A DNA stretch of 64,000 nt from Paratractidigestivibacter faecalis (GTDB lineage Bacteria > Actinomycetota > Coriobacteriia > Coriobacteriales > Atopobiaceae). The notes under the pieces are model-generated. The model saw nothing but the letters and a program-made list of their open reading frames with translations, was not told the DNA's origin and ran no database searches. The stretch is from positions 336,742 through 400,741 of the forward strand of contig NZ_QSNG01000001.1 of assembly GCF_003416765.1 (NCBI RefSeq). The letters run 5' to 3'. Shown piece by piece: positions 38,730 through 47,322 of the stretch; the first letter of the stretch is position 1; the number at the start of each line of letters is the position of its first letter. A program made the position numbers and the translations under genes.

Positions 38730-40043
38730 ATGGGACAGAAGGTTCAGGGAACCGAGGACCTCTACGGCGGCTACATGCGCGCCTGGCAGCACATGCAGGA
38801 CGTGGCGCGCGAGCTGTTTGGCGCCTACGGCTTCGACATGATCGAGACGCCGGCCATCGAGCAGGTGGACACCTTCGTCCATGGTATCGGCGAGTCCACC
38901 GACGTGGTTCGCAAGGAGATGTTCCGCGTGGTCTCCGGCGCCCTCTTCGGCGACCTTCTTGAGGCGGGCACCGAGGCGGGCCTGAAGCCGCGCCAGCGCA
39001 TGGCCATGCGTCCGGAGGGAACCGCCGGCGTGGTTCGTGCCGCCGTGGAGAACAACCTGGTGCCGCAGGGCGCCGCGCCGGCCAAGCTCTGGTACGCCGA
39101 GGCCATGTTCCGCGGCGAGCGCCCGCAGAAGGGCCGCCTGCGCCAGTTCCACCAGGTGGGCGTGGAGTGGCTGGGCGCCTCGGACCCTGCGTCTGACGCC
39201 GAGTGCATCATCATGCTCATGGAGTTCTTCAAGCGCCTGGGCTTTGACCCCTCCAAGCTGCACCTCTACATCAACTCCATGGGTGACGGCGCGTGCCGCC
39301 CGGCCTACCGCGAGAAGGTCCGCCAGTTCATCCTCGACCACAAGGACGAGATGTGCGAGGACTGCCTCGAGCGCGCCGAGATTAACCCGCTGCGCGCCTT
39401 CGACTGCAAGAACCCGCACTGCCACGAGGTCATGGCCGGCGCGCCGCTGGTAAACGACCACCTCTGCGGCGACTGCGCGGAGCACTACGCCGCGGTCAAG
39501 CGCTACCTGGACGAGGCAGGCGTCTCCTACACCGAGGACCCCACGCTCGTGCGTGGTCTTGACTACTACACCCGCACTGTCTTTGAGGTCGAGGTTGCGG
39601 ATGCCGGCGTCGGTGCCATCGGCGGCGGCGGCCGCTACGACGGCCTTATGGAGCTCGAGGGCGGCAAGCCCACCCCGGGCATCGGCTTTGCCGTGGGCTT
39701 CGAGCGCATTGCGCTGGCGCTGGCCTCCCAGGGCGTGGAGCTTGCCACGCCGGAGCCCACCTGCGTCTACGTTGCCGGCACGTCCGCCGAGGAGCGCGAC
39801 GCCGTCTTTGCCGCCACGCTCGCGCTGCGCGGCGCTGGTATCCGTACCGAGGCCGACTATCAGGGTCGCAGCTTGAAGTCCCAGTTCAAGCAGGCCGACA
39901 AGCTGCACGCCACCTACTGCGTGGTGCTTGGTCCCGAGGAGGTGGCCGCCGGCGTGGCAACCATTCGCGACATGGCCACCCATGAGCAGGTGCAGGTCCC
40001 CATGGCCGACCTCGCCGCTGAGGTCGCCGCCCGCCTGGCGTAA
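38730..40043 (+). CDS. hisS: Histidyl-tRNA synthetase
   Basis: 437-residue class II aminoacyl-tRNA synthetase. Motif 1 around YGFDMIETPAIEQVDTF, motif 2 RPQKGRLRQFHQVGVE, histidine-specific LVRGLDYYTRTVFEVE and AIGGGGRYDGL, and motif 3 GIGFAVGFERIAL are all intact; the C-terminal anticodon-binding domain ends the protein. A CxxC-like insert (EMCEDCLERAEINPLRAFDC, then CGDC) matches a zinc-ribbon insertion known in some HisRS. ATG with GAGAAGGAGCCCAGG upstream. Confidence 0.97.
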   Translation: MGQKVQGTEDLYGGYMRAWQHMQDVARELFGAYGFDMIETPAIEQVDTFVHGIGESTDVVRKEMFRVVSGALFGDLLEAGTEAGLKPRQRMAMRPEGTAGVVRAAVENNLVPQGAAPAKLWYAEAMFRGERPQKGRLRQFHQVGVEWLGASDPASDAECIIMLMEFFKRLGFDPSKLHLYINSMGDGACRPAYREKVRQFILDHKDEMCEDCLERAEINPLRAFDCKNPHCHEVMAGAPLVNDHLCGDCAEHYAAVKRYLDEAGVSYTEDPTLVRGLDYYTRTVFEVEVADAGVGAIGGGGRYDGLMELEGGKPTPGIGFAVGFERIALALASQGVELATPEPTCVYVAGTSAEERDAVFAATLALRGAGIRTEADYQGRSLKSQFKQADKLHATYCVVLGPEEVAAGVATIRDMATHEQVQVPMADLAAEVAARLA

Positions 40044-40073
40044 GCTCGAGGCAACACGCGAACCGCCAACGAG

Positions 40074-40104
40074 ACCCCCTGCCTTACGGCAGGGGGTTTC
40101 TTTG
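40074..40104 (+). terminator. Rho-independent terminator after hisS
   Basis: ACCCCCTGCC, loop TTAC, GGCAGGGGGT, then TTCTTTG. Confidence 0.88.
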
Positions 40105-40112
40105 TATACAGC

Positions 40113-40162
40113 TGAACCAAATAAACCAGCCACTCACGACTTAATTCGGTTCTCTTGGTTCA
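40113..40162 (+). promoter_or_regulatory. Inverted TGAACCAA/TTGGTTCA pair before the PTS operon
   Basis: TGAACCAA (40113-40120) and TTGGTTCA (40155-40162) are inverted copies in the AT-rich gap ahead of the PTS genes. They are a candidate operator for the RpiR-family regulator at the end of that operon. I could not place -35/-10 boxes with confidence in the remaining 80 bases. Confidence 0.4.
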
Positions 40163-40242
40163 TTTCAATCCGCGTTGTGCCATTGTATCGTCGGAGGCCT
40201 TCCTTACAGACATTGAATCCGGAATTGGAGAGGGGTATTGAA

Positions 40243-40728
40243 TTGATTGCTCACTATCGCGTGGACAGTCGTGTGGTGCATGGCCAGACGACAACGAGGG
40301 TGACGAAAGAGAACCCGGTCGATGACGTGATCATCGTCGATGATGAGATCTCTCGGGACAAGTTCATGCTCGGAGTCTTCGCAAACACGCTCGGATCCAT
40401 TCGCGTGCTCGGTTTTTCTGTCAAGAAAGCTCTCGAGAAGCTGCCCCAGGCATCTGCGTCAAAGAAGCGCTATCTCGTGATCTTCAAGACGCCCGAGACT
40501 GCTCAGGAGCTCGTGGAGCAGGGCTTTGAGTTCGACGGCGTCCTCAACTGCGGTCCGCAGCCCAACTGTGACGGCGCAAAGCTCGTCGAAAAGATGTTGT
40601 ACCTCACGGAGCCTCAGATCGATGCGCTGAATTATCTGGATTCCCGCGGCGTCAAGCTGATCATCAATCCTGCGTTCACTACCCCTGATCTTTCCTGGCC
40701 CGAGGCAAAGAGAAAGGCTGGCATCTAA
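40243..40728 (+). CDS. PTS mannose/fructose/sorbose family IIB component
   Basis: 161-residue cytoplasmic phosphocarrier that moves phosphate from IIA to the incoming sugar. His13 in RVVHGQ is the expected phosphorylation site. A TTG start at 40243 is chosen since GGAGAGGGG lies eight bases before it and the protein then begins at the usual family position (MIAHYRVDSR). The aromatic residue that normally follows HGQ is missing here (HGQTTTRV), a mild oddity. First gene of a seven-gene operon with lower GC than its surroundings. Confidence 0.88.
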   Translation: MIAHYRVDSRVVHGQTTTRVTKENPVDDVIIVDDEISRDKFMLGVFANTLGSIRVLGFSVKKALEKLPQASASKKRYLVIFKTPETAQELVEQGFEFDGVLNCGPQPNCDGAKLVEKMLYLTEPQIDALNYLDSRGVKLIINPAFTTPDLSWPEAKRKAGI

Positions 40729-40729
40729 C

Positions 40730-41542
40730 ATGGCTTATTTCGTTCAGGTACTTCTTGTCGCGCTTCTTTATCACCTCACAAATACGTTTGCTTCCTTCGG
40801 GGGAATGGTGTTCGGGCGCTATACGCTCCAGAGACCGCTTGTGGGAGGCCTCCTTGTGGGACTTCTTTTTGGCGATGTGCAAAAGGGCCTTGAGCTTGGA
40901 GTTGCGTTTCAGCTTGCCTACATGGGTGCCTTCGCGGTTGGCGGAGCAGTTTCCATTGACGTGGGCGTTGTTTCTTATCCTGTTATGGCCATCGCGATTA
41001 TCAACGGTCTGGATACCGGTACCGCCCTTGCGATCGCGGCGCCGATCTCCATCCTTACCGCAAACCTTACTCACGTGATGCGTGCCTTCAACACGGTGTG
41101 CACCGGAATCGTCCGTAAGGGCATCGAGGAGGTCGACTACAAGAAGATCGAGCTCGGCAACGTCATTCTTCCTCAGGCATTCCTGGCGGCCATGAACTTC
41201 GCGGTCGTTTTCGTCCTGATGTACCTGGGCACCGGCGCTGTGGACAGCCTGCTTGCCGTCGTCCCGCAGAACGTCATGCACGCGCTTGGCCTTCTTGGAG
41301 GCGTCCTGCCCGCCGTCGGTATGGCCATGCTGCTCAAGTTCAACATTGTCGGCAACTGGATGTTCATCTTCTTTGTCCTGGGCTTCATGATGGTTTCCTC
41401 CATGGGCATGGGCTTCATCCCCATTGCCATCTTTGCCGCCGCCCTGGCGTTCCTGTACTGGAAGATCGACTCTCGTCCTGAGGCATCGACTGCAAGCGCA
41501 AGCGCGAACGTGTTCACCGACGATGACGAAGTGGAGCTGTAA
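40730..41542 (+). CDS. PTS mannose/fructose/sorbose family IIC component
   Basis: 270-residue membrane permease half of a mannose-type PTS. GRYTLQRPLVGGLLVGLLFGD and ELGVAFQLAYMGAFAVGGA are the IIC family motifs; about six to eight hydrophobic segments. It starts two bases after the IIB stop. The C-terminal acidic tail (FTDDDEVEL) is cytoplasmic. Together with IID it forms the sugar channel; specificity cannot be read. Confidence 0.9.
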   Translation: MAYFVQVLLVALLYHLTNTFASFGGMVFGRYTLQRPLVGGLLVGLLFGDVQKGLELGVAFQLAYMGAFAVGGAVSIDVGVVSYPVMAIAIINGLDTGTALAIAAPISILTANLTHVMRAFNTVCTGIVRKGIEEVDYKKIELGNVILPQAFLAAMNFAVVFVLMYLGTGAVDSLLAVVPQNVMHALGLLGGVLPAVGMAMLLKFNIVGNWMFIFFVLGFMMVSSMGMGFIPIAIFAAALAFLYWKIDSRPEASTASASANVFTDDDEVEL

Positions 41543-41545
41543 ACA

Positions 41546-42412
41546 ATGAGCGACATCATCAAAAACGAGGCCGAGCAGAGCTCCGAGCCCATCTGCAGCG
41601 AGCCGTTGACCAAAGAAGAGCTCGACCGCCTCTTTTGGCGCTACCAGCTCAGGTATCTGACCTGCTGCAACCTCGAGAACTGGCACGGTAACTGCTATGC
41701 CTACGATATGGCCCCTCTTTACAAGAAGTACTACGACAAGGACGGCCAGCGCGAGGGCATGCTTCGCATGTTCGACTTCATCAACACCGAGCAGACGACG
41801 GCGAGCGTGCTGTGGGGAATACTCGTCGGCATGGAGGAGCAGAAGGCCCTGGGCAAGCCGGTAAGCGACGAGATGATCCGAACCGTTAAATCCTCGCTTA
41901 TGGGCCCGCTCGCCGGCGTGGGCGATTCCCTTGTCCAGGCGACGATCCTTCCGCTGCTCACCACCATCGCCATCTCGCTTACCGGCGCGGGCGATGTCCT
42001 GAGCCCGCTTGGCGTCGTGCTCTTCATCATTGCGACCCCGATTCTGCTGTGGGCCTATGCGCGCGTCCTCTTCAACAACGGTTACACCCTCGGTAAGGAC
42101 GCCGTTTCGACGCTGATGGGCACTGCGATGGACCGCATCAAGACCGCGGTCCAGCTCTTCGGAATCATCGTCATCGGCGCGCTGTCCGCGTCCTACGTGA
42201 AGCTGTCCACGCCGCTGTCGTTCGCGGCTTCCGCCGACGCAACGCCCGTGGTGTTGCAGGACGTCATCAACGGCATCTTTCCCAACCTGCTGAGCCTGCT
42301 TCTGGTCATCGGCTGCTGGTATTTGCTCTCCAAGAAGGGCATGTCCGTAACCAAGGTGATTTTCGGCCTTATGGGCATCGTCGTGGTGCTCGGCCTCGTC
42401 GGAATTCTGTAG
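41546..42412 (+). CDS. PTS mannose/fructose/sorbose family IID component
   Basis: 288-residue partner of IIC. The N-terminal cytoplasmic part with LTKEELDRLFWRYQLRYLTC and NWHGNCYAYDMAPLYKKYY is diagnostic, followed by SSLMGPLAGVGDSLVQATILP and about five membrane segments. It starts four bases after IIC. Complete and standard length. Confidence 0.92.
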   Translation: MSDIIKNEAEQSSEPICSEPLTKEELDRLFWRYQLRYLTCCNLENWHGNCYAYDMAPLYKKYYDKDGQREGMLRMFDFINTEQTTASVLWGILVGMEEQKALGKPVSDEMIRTVKSSLMGPLAGVGDSLVQATILPLLTTIAISLTGAGDVLSPLGVVLFIIATPILLWAYARVLFNNGYTLGKDAVSTLMGTAMDRIKTAVQLFGIIVIGALSASYVKLSTPLSFAASADATPVVLQDVINGIFPNLLSLLLVIGCWYLLSKKGMSVTKVIFGLMGIVVVLGLVGIL

Positions 42413-42427
42413 CAGAGAGGGCAACCT

Positions 42428-43387
42428 ATGGAGATAAGCAATCACTCCGTATACCGCATCGAGCCCCTGTACAAGTCCTTTGTGTGGGCAGGCCATAAGC
42501 TCATCGACCGCTTTGGCCTGAAGACCGATCTGGAAAACGTCGGCACGATCTACAGCGTTCTTGCGCTTCCCGGCGAGCTCGATAACCCGGTGACGGGCAT
42601 GGGCATGACGCTCTCCGAGCTTTACCAGACGCACCGCGAGCTCTTCGGCTGCTCCGACGAGGTGTTCCCCGTAAGGATGACGATCACGTGCAACGAGGGC
42701 TTCCAGTCCTACCAGTCCCACCCCGGCGATGAATACGCCATGGCGCATGAAGGTTGTCGCGGAAAGGTCTCCGGCGCGATCACCCTGGACGAGTCCGACG
42801 AGAAGGGCATGTGGCTCTTTGGCCATAAGCCCATGGACGCTAAGGAGTTCAGGCGCTGCATCGACGAGAAGGACTGGGACGCGCTCTTCACGAAGCTCGA
42901 GGTCAAAGACGGCGACTTCGTCCACACGCCCGCCGGCGTGATCCATGGCGGCTGGGGCTCCGGCAAGGTCTCCGCGACCTTCGGCACGAACAGCGACATC
43001 ACGTACCGTTTCTATGACAACGACCGCAACGACCCCGCCCGCCCGCTCAGCATCGACGACGTCTGCGCCTGCGCGAGCTTCCCGGAGCTCCCCTTTAAGG
43101 CGGAGCGTCCGGAGGGCGTCAAGAAGGACGGCGTGACTCGATTTGTGTATCACGACGTCCCCGGCGAATACGTCGCCCTGCGTTACAAGGTCGACGGCGA
43201 GGCGTCTTTTGAGCACGACAGCTTCCTCTTTGTGACGTGCGTTGGCGGGAACGGCACCGTGTGCGGCGAGCCCATCTCGTTGGGGGAGACGCTCTTCATC
43301 CCTGTTGGGTACGGCCCGCTTGTGCTTTCCGGAAAGATGGACTGTATCGCAATCAGCTATCACGAAAAGAATGAGTGCGTCAAATGA
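42428..43387 (+). CDS. Mannose-6-phosphate isomerase-like cupin enzyme
   Basis: 319-residue type I phosphomannose-isomerase-family protein. The zinc-site remnants are YQSHPGDEYA (His and Glu) and VHTPAGVIHGGWG (His); the usual GK-E-WY signature is replaced by GKVSGAITLD, so it is a divergent branch. It likely interconverts a phosphorylated aldose and ketose brought in by the PTS. RBS AGAGAGGGCAACCT. Its last four bases overlap the next gene. Confidence 0.78.
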   Translation: MEISNHSVYRIEPLYKSFVWAGHKLIDRFGLKTDLENVGTIYSVLALPGELDNPVTGMGMTLSELYQTHRELFGCSDEVFPVRMTITCNEGFQSYQSHPGDEYAMAHEGCRGKVSGAITLDESDEKGMWLFGHKPMDAKEFRRCIDEKDWDALFTKLEVKDGDFVHTPAGVIHGGWGSGKVSATFGTNSDITYRFYDNDRNDPARPLSIDDVCACASFPELPFKAERPEGVKKDGVTRFVYHDVPGEYVALRYKVDGEASFEHDSFLFVTCVGGNGTVCGEPISLGETLFIPVGYGPLVLSGKMDCIAISYHEKNECVK

Positions 43388-44616
43388 GAAAGGTGACGAT
43401 CATCGGCGCCGGCCGCACAGGCCGAGGGACATTCGGCGAGCTGTTTTTCTCTGAGGGCGGATTCGATATCGCCTTTGCGGACATCAACGCCGACCTCGTG
43501 CGCGCTCTCTGCGAGCAGGGATACTTCGTCACCAAACAGACCAATCTTGACACGGGCACGTTTAAGCAGGTTCGCGTCGAGGGTTTTGAGGCATATGATG
43601 TCCGGGCGGACCGTGGGGCCTATCTGCGCAGGCTTGCCGACTCGGAGTTCGTTGCGGTTGCGGTCTTCCCCGCTTCCTTTGACGCCGTGGCTCAAGACCT
43701 TGCCGATATGATTCGCCTACGAATTGATGAGGGCATGGCCCATAAGGCGGCGGTGATCATCGGCGGCAACTTTGTCGGGCTTCGCAGCTATTTCGAGGGT
43801 GCCTTGGAGAAGCTGCTTGACGCAGACGAGCTCGCCGTGCTCGACGATCAAGTCGCCCTCATTACCTCAAAGGCCAACCGTAAGGTGACCTTCTCGTCCG
43901 ACCCGGACGCGGAGCCGCTCGCCCTTGAGGGGGACGATAAGCCCATTCTTCCGGTCGAGGACCGCTTCTTCTTCGACGAGGGGTATGAGTACCCGTCCTT
44001 TTTCCAGCGCTCGAATGATGTCGAGCTGAGCATGGCCGAGAAGATCTGGAGCGAGAATCTCCTTCACTGCTCGCTTGGCTTCATGGGTGCTTACAAGGGC
44101 TGCGAATACCTTAACGACGCTGCGTCCGACGAGCTCTGCGCTGACCTTGCGGGAAAAGCCTGGAGAGAGGGAAGGCGAGCCCTTGAGGCTGAGTTCGGCA
44201 TCCCCGTGCCGGACGACTCGCTGCTCGAGACCATGCTGGGCAAGTTCAGCAGCCCTTATTTCCGCGATCGCATCGAGCGCGTTGTTAGACAGCCCATCCG
44301 TAAGCTCTGCAGGGGTGAGCGCTTCCTCGGTCCTGCACTGCTTTGCTTGAAGCACGGCATCATGCCTTTCTTTATTCTTCGCGCCGCCGCCTATGGGTTC
44401 TTTGTTCCCAATACGGGCGACGAGCAGGCCGCAAAGATCGAGGAGATTCTCGCTTCGATGCCGCTCGAGAATGCAGTCGTCACTATTACGGGTTTGAATC
44501 CGTCCGTTCCCGACGAGGCAATCGCCTGCCGTCTCTTGGTCGGTTTTGTCCAGGAAATTCAATGTTTGGAGGGGGCTGAGAAGCCCAAGCCTGCAGAAGG
44601 AGAGATAACCCGATGA
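43384..44616 (+). CDS. Mannitol-1-phosphate 5-dehydrogenase-like polyol phosphate dehydrogenase
   Basis: 410-residue long-chain NAD(P)-dependent dehydrogenase of the MtlD/mannitol dehydrogenase family. The Rossmann loop is VTIIGAGRTGRGTFGE. The catalytic K-xxxx-N-xx-H pattern appears in KIWSENLLHCSLGFMGAYKG. It would oxidise a polyol phosphate or reduce a keto-sugar phosphate. ATGA overlap with the ManA-like gene and with the IIA gene after it. It is more distant from typical MtlD than the motif suggests, so the substrate is open. Confidence 0.75.
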   Translation: MRKVTIIGAGRTGRGTFGELFFSEGGFDIAFADINADLVRALCEQGYFVTKQTNLDTGTFKQVRVEGFEAYDVRADRGAYLRRLADSEFVAVAVFPASFDAVAQDLADMIRLRIDEGMAHKAAVIIGGNFVGLRSYFEGALEKLLDADELAVLDDQVALITSKANRKVTFSSDPDAEPLALEGDDKPILPVEDRFFFDEGYEYPSFFQRSNDVELSMAEKIWSENLLHCSLGFMGAYKGCEYLNDAASDELCADLAGKAWREGRRALEAEFGIPVPDDSLLETMLGKFSSPYFRDRIERVVRQPIRKLCRGERFLGPALLCLKHGIMPFFILRAAAYGFFVPNTGDEQAAKIEEILASMPLENAVVTITGLNPSVPDEAIACRLLVGFVQEIQCLEGAEKPKPAEGEITR

Positions 44617-45035
44617 GATTGGTACTTGCTGGGCACGGGCATTACGCTTCGGGCGTTGCATCTGCCGTCGCTATGCTTTCTGGTAATGAGGAAGCTGTAT
44701 CGTTTGCCGATTTCACCCCGGTCGACTCGCCGGATGAGTTCGGTTCCCGCCTGAGAAACATCGCAGAATGTGGCGAGGCGGTTGTGATTATCTGCGATCT
44801 GGTCGGCGGCACCCCCTACAACCGTGCCTGCATGATTGCGCATGAGAACGACCAGGTTAAGGTCGTTGCCGGAATGAACTTGGCTGCGATCCTGGAAGCG
44901 GCCCTGAGCATTGAGGATGGGCCGAAGGCTTCGGAAGTCGTGGACCTTCTTTGCGCGTCGGTTCCCGGAGGAGTCGGGTTTTTTGAGGAAAGCGCCGGCC
45001 GGTCGGATATGATTGATGAGGAAGAGGACCTCTAG
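44613..45035 (+). CDS. PTS mannose-family IIA component
   Basis: 140-residue EIIA-Man domain with His8 in LVLAGHGHYASG as the phosphorylation site and VIICDLVGGTPYNRACMIA, the second family motif. It is a separate protein here, not fused to IIB. The ATG overlaps the stop of the dehydrogenase gene by four bases. Last structural gene before the operon terminator. Confidence 0.92.
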   Translation: MRLVLAGHGHYASGVASAVAMLSGNEEAVSFADFTPVDSPDEFGSRLRNIAECGEAVVIICDLVGGTPYNRACMIAHENDQVKVVAGMNLAAILEAALSIEDGPKASEVVDLLCASVPGGVGFFEESAGRSDMIDEEEDL

Positions 45036-45059
45036 CATTGCCTCTGGTAGTACGCCTAT

Positions 45060-45092
45060 GCCGGGGAAGTCGATCTTCCCCGGCCTTTTTTA
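45060..45092 (+). terminator. Rho-independent terminator inside the PTS operon
   Basis: GCCGGGGAAG, loop TCGAT, CTTCCCCGGC, then TTTTTTATTT. A strong terminator between IIA and the regulator, ending only eight bases before the regulator start. Confidence 0.9.
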
Positions 45093-45100
45093 TTTGGACG

Positions 45101-45940
45101 GTGATTGCGCTGTTCACCACAAGGGTCAAGAGTCTCTACCCTAAATTCACCATGGCGGAGAGAAAGGTCGCCGACTATCTCATCATGAACGGCGACGAGA
45201 TTGAGGACGTGACCTCGCACGAGCTCGCGCGGCGTCTCGACGTGGGGCAGTCGACTGTCATGCGCTTCTCGAAAAAGATGGGGTACTCGATGTTCGGCGA
45301 GATGATCGCCGATATCAAAAGCTCCGGTGATTTGAGCACCGAGATACAGAATGACGACGGGTTATTCACCGTTATGAGCAAGATCGAAGCAAAGTATCAC
45401 GAGCTTCTAAAAGGCGTCGTAAGAAGCAATACCGAGGATAATCTGGCCCAGGCGGCCCGTCTTGTCGATGGGGCGGACACCATCATTTGCTATGGATGCA
45501 TGGAGAGCGGTTTGTTGACGTCCCGCTTGTGTTGGTCGTTGGTCGGGCTTGGAAAGAACGCCTACTGCGATGCTGAGATTATCCAGGTTAAGCGACGCCT
45601 GCGGACGCTCGACCCGAACAAAGATCTGCTGGTTGTCGTCTCAAAATCGGGAGACAAAGTCGAACCGGTGGGGGTGGCGAAGGCCGCTGTGGCCAAGGGA
45701 ATCCCCGTGTTAGCAATCTGCGACGCGTCGGATAACCCTCTCTCGAGGCTTGCGACCTCGAGCCTGCGCGTTATCGAGGTCGCCGACCGCTCGACGCCGA
45801 TGACGTCAATGGGAGTGGACGCGGGCGTGATGCTCATGACCGATACGCTGGTCGCAAGCGTTTATCAGCAAGACCGCAAAAAGTATGCCGCCGCGTATCG
45901 CGGGGGCATTGTGGCGGCGTTCTCCGAGCGCCGCGAATAG
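45101..45940 (+). CDS. RpiR/MurR-family transcriptional regulator
   Basis: 279-residue regulator: an N-terminal RpiR-type HTH (SLYPKFTMAERKVADYLI, ELARRLDVGQSTVMRFSKKMGY) and a C-terminal SIS sugar-phosphate-binding domain (DTIICYGCMESGLLTSRLCW, VVVSKSGDKVEPVGVAKAA). It most likely senses a sugar phosphate made by the PTS operon. GTG at 45101 gives the usual N-terminus; there is no ribosome site before it, because the operon terminator stands there. An internal ATG at 45152 would cut the HTH. Codon use is the least GC-rich of this operon. Confidence 0.85.
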   Translation: MIALFTTRVKSLYPKFTMAERKVADYLIMNGDEIEDVTSHELARRLDVGQSTVMRFSKKMGYSMFGEMIADIKSSGDLSTEIQNDDGLFTVMSKIEAKYHELLKGVVRSNTEDNLAQAARLVDGADTIICYGCMESGLLTSRLCWSLVGLGKNAYCDAEIIQVKRRLRTLDPNKDLLVVVSKSGDKVEPVGVAKAAVAKGIPVLAICDASDNPLSRLATSSLRVIEVADRSTPMTSMGVDAGVMLMTDTLVASVYQQDRKKYAAAYRGGIVAAFSERRE

Positions 45941-46047
45941 CCGTCCGCCTTCCCACAAACCTATCAAGAAGAATCAGCCCCTGCACGGCGGACGCATCGG
46001 GGCCGAAAAAGCCCGGAATGTATCCGCCGTGGGGGAGTTGGGCACAA

Positions 46048-46080
46048 GGAAGGGCGCCGACCGCGGCAGAGCGCCCTTCC
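46048..46080. terminator. Terminator between the RpiR gene and the convergent ABC permease
   Basis: GGAAGGGCGC (46048-46057) pairs with GCGCCCTTCC (46071-46080). It lies three bases before the permease stop codon on the minus strand and serves converging transcripts. Confidence 0.6.
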
Positions 46081-46083
46081 TAG

Positions 46084-47322
46084 TTACTGGTAGCGCAGCG
46101 CCTCCACGGGGTCGAGGCGGGCGGCGCGCCGGGCGGGGTAGAACCCGAACAGCACGCCGATGCCGCAGCAGATGCCCGCCGCCAGAAGCGCGGTCTGCGG
46201 TGTGATCACGGGGACGAGGCTCTCGTAGCCGAGGCTCGACCCGGCGAAGCCCGCGAGCAGCCATGCCGCGCCGTAGCCCACGGCGACGCCGATGACGCCG
46301 CCCGCGATGCAGATCGCGATGCTCTCGAGCAGGAACTGCGCTGTGATGTCCGCTCGCTTGGCGCCGAGCGCCTTGCGCAGGCCGATCTCGCGGATCCTCT
46401 CGGTCACATTGGTGAGCATCATGTTCATGATGCCGATGCCGCCGACTAGAAGCGAGATTCCCGCCACGGCGAACGCCATCAGGCGGAAAGACGACATCGT
46501 GCTCTCCAGCTGGTCGAGCATAGACTGGGCCGTCGAGACGTGGCAGTAGCCCTCCTCCGAGCTGCCGCCCCCGTCCGGGTCGGCCTCGGGGATGTTGTAC
46601 TTCGTGCGCAGGTACGAGTCGGTGCGCTCGGCCACCCTGTAGATGTCGGCGTTCTCGCGAGCAAAGCCGAAGATACTAAGCGCGGCGTCGTCCTGCTGGC
46701 CGATCAGGCGGACTTTGGCCGTGCGGTAGGGGATGTAGGCCACGCCCCAGTCGCCCTGCATGCTGTCCGACTCGAGCGTGCCAACCACGGTATAGGTGTC
46801 GTTGCCGATGCGCACCGTCTTTCCCACGGCATCGGCGTCGGCTTGCCCAAAGAGCTTCTTTACCGAGGCCCCGCCGAGCACGACCACCATCGAGGACTCC
46901 TCGTTCTCCTCGGCGGTGAAGACCCGTCCCTTCTGGGCCTTCAGGCCCCTCGCCTCAAAGAATTTCTCGTCGCAGGCTATGATCGTCATCTCCTCGGACG
47001 AGGAGGTCGGGCTCGACACGCTCGACCAGGCGTTGGCGCAGCAGGTTATGAAGTCGTAGTCGCCGGCGAGGTCGCGGGCCATGGTCTCGACGTCTGCCTC
47101 GGTGAGCTGTCGGTTGTTCGGCGGCCAACACGTGATCTCGACCGTGCGGGCGGCGTTGAGGCCGAGCTGGCCCACAATGGCCGCGCGCATGCCGTCGATG
47201 AGCGACGTGAGCGCGATCACGGCGGCGATGCCGATTACGATGCCGAGGATGGTGAGCAGGGTCCGCATCCGGTTGGCAAGAAGTGCCGAGCCTGTCTCGT
47301 AGGCGAGGTCGCGCGCTTTCAT
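46084..47322 (-). CDS. MacB/YknZ-type ABC transporter permease
   Basis: 412-residue FtsX-like permease: TM1 at residues about 20-42 (LLTILGIVIGIAAVIALTSL), a large extracytoplasmic MacB-type core of about 250 residues, then three membrane segments at the C-terminus (AFAVAGISLLVGGIGIMNMM and following) and the closing PARRAARLDPVEALRYQ. With the ATPase and the HlyD-like adaptor upstream it forms an extrusion system of the YknXYZ/MacAB type. AAGGAGG before the ATG; four-base overlap with the ATPase gene. Confidence 0.9.
   Translation of the reverse strand: MKARDLAYETGSALLANRMRTLLTILGIVIGIAAVIALTSLIDGMRAAIVGQLGLNAARTVEITCWPPNNRQLTEADVETMARDLAGDYDFITCCANAWSSVSSPTSSSEEMTIIACDEKFFEARGLKAQKGRVFTAEENEESSMVVVLGGASVKKLFGQADADAVGKTVRIGNDTYTVVGTLESDSMQGDWGVAYIPYRTAKVRLIGQQDDAALSIFGFARENADIYRVAERTDSYLRTKYNIPEADPDGGGSSEEGYCHVSTAQSMLDQLESTMSSFRLMAFAVAGISLLVGGIGIMNMMLTNVTERIREIGLRKALGAKRADITAQFLLESIAICIAGGVIGVAVGYGAAWLLAGFAGSSLGYESLVPVITPQTALLAAGICCGIGVLFGFYPARRAARLDPVEALRYQ

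Noticed and set aside
40679-43363. 894-codon minus-strand frame across the PTS genes
   Set aside because: Antisense of IIC, IID and the isomerase-like gene, all of which have clear motifs on the plus strand.
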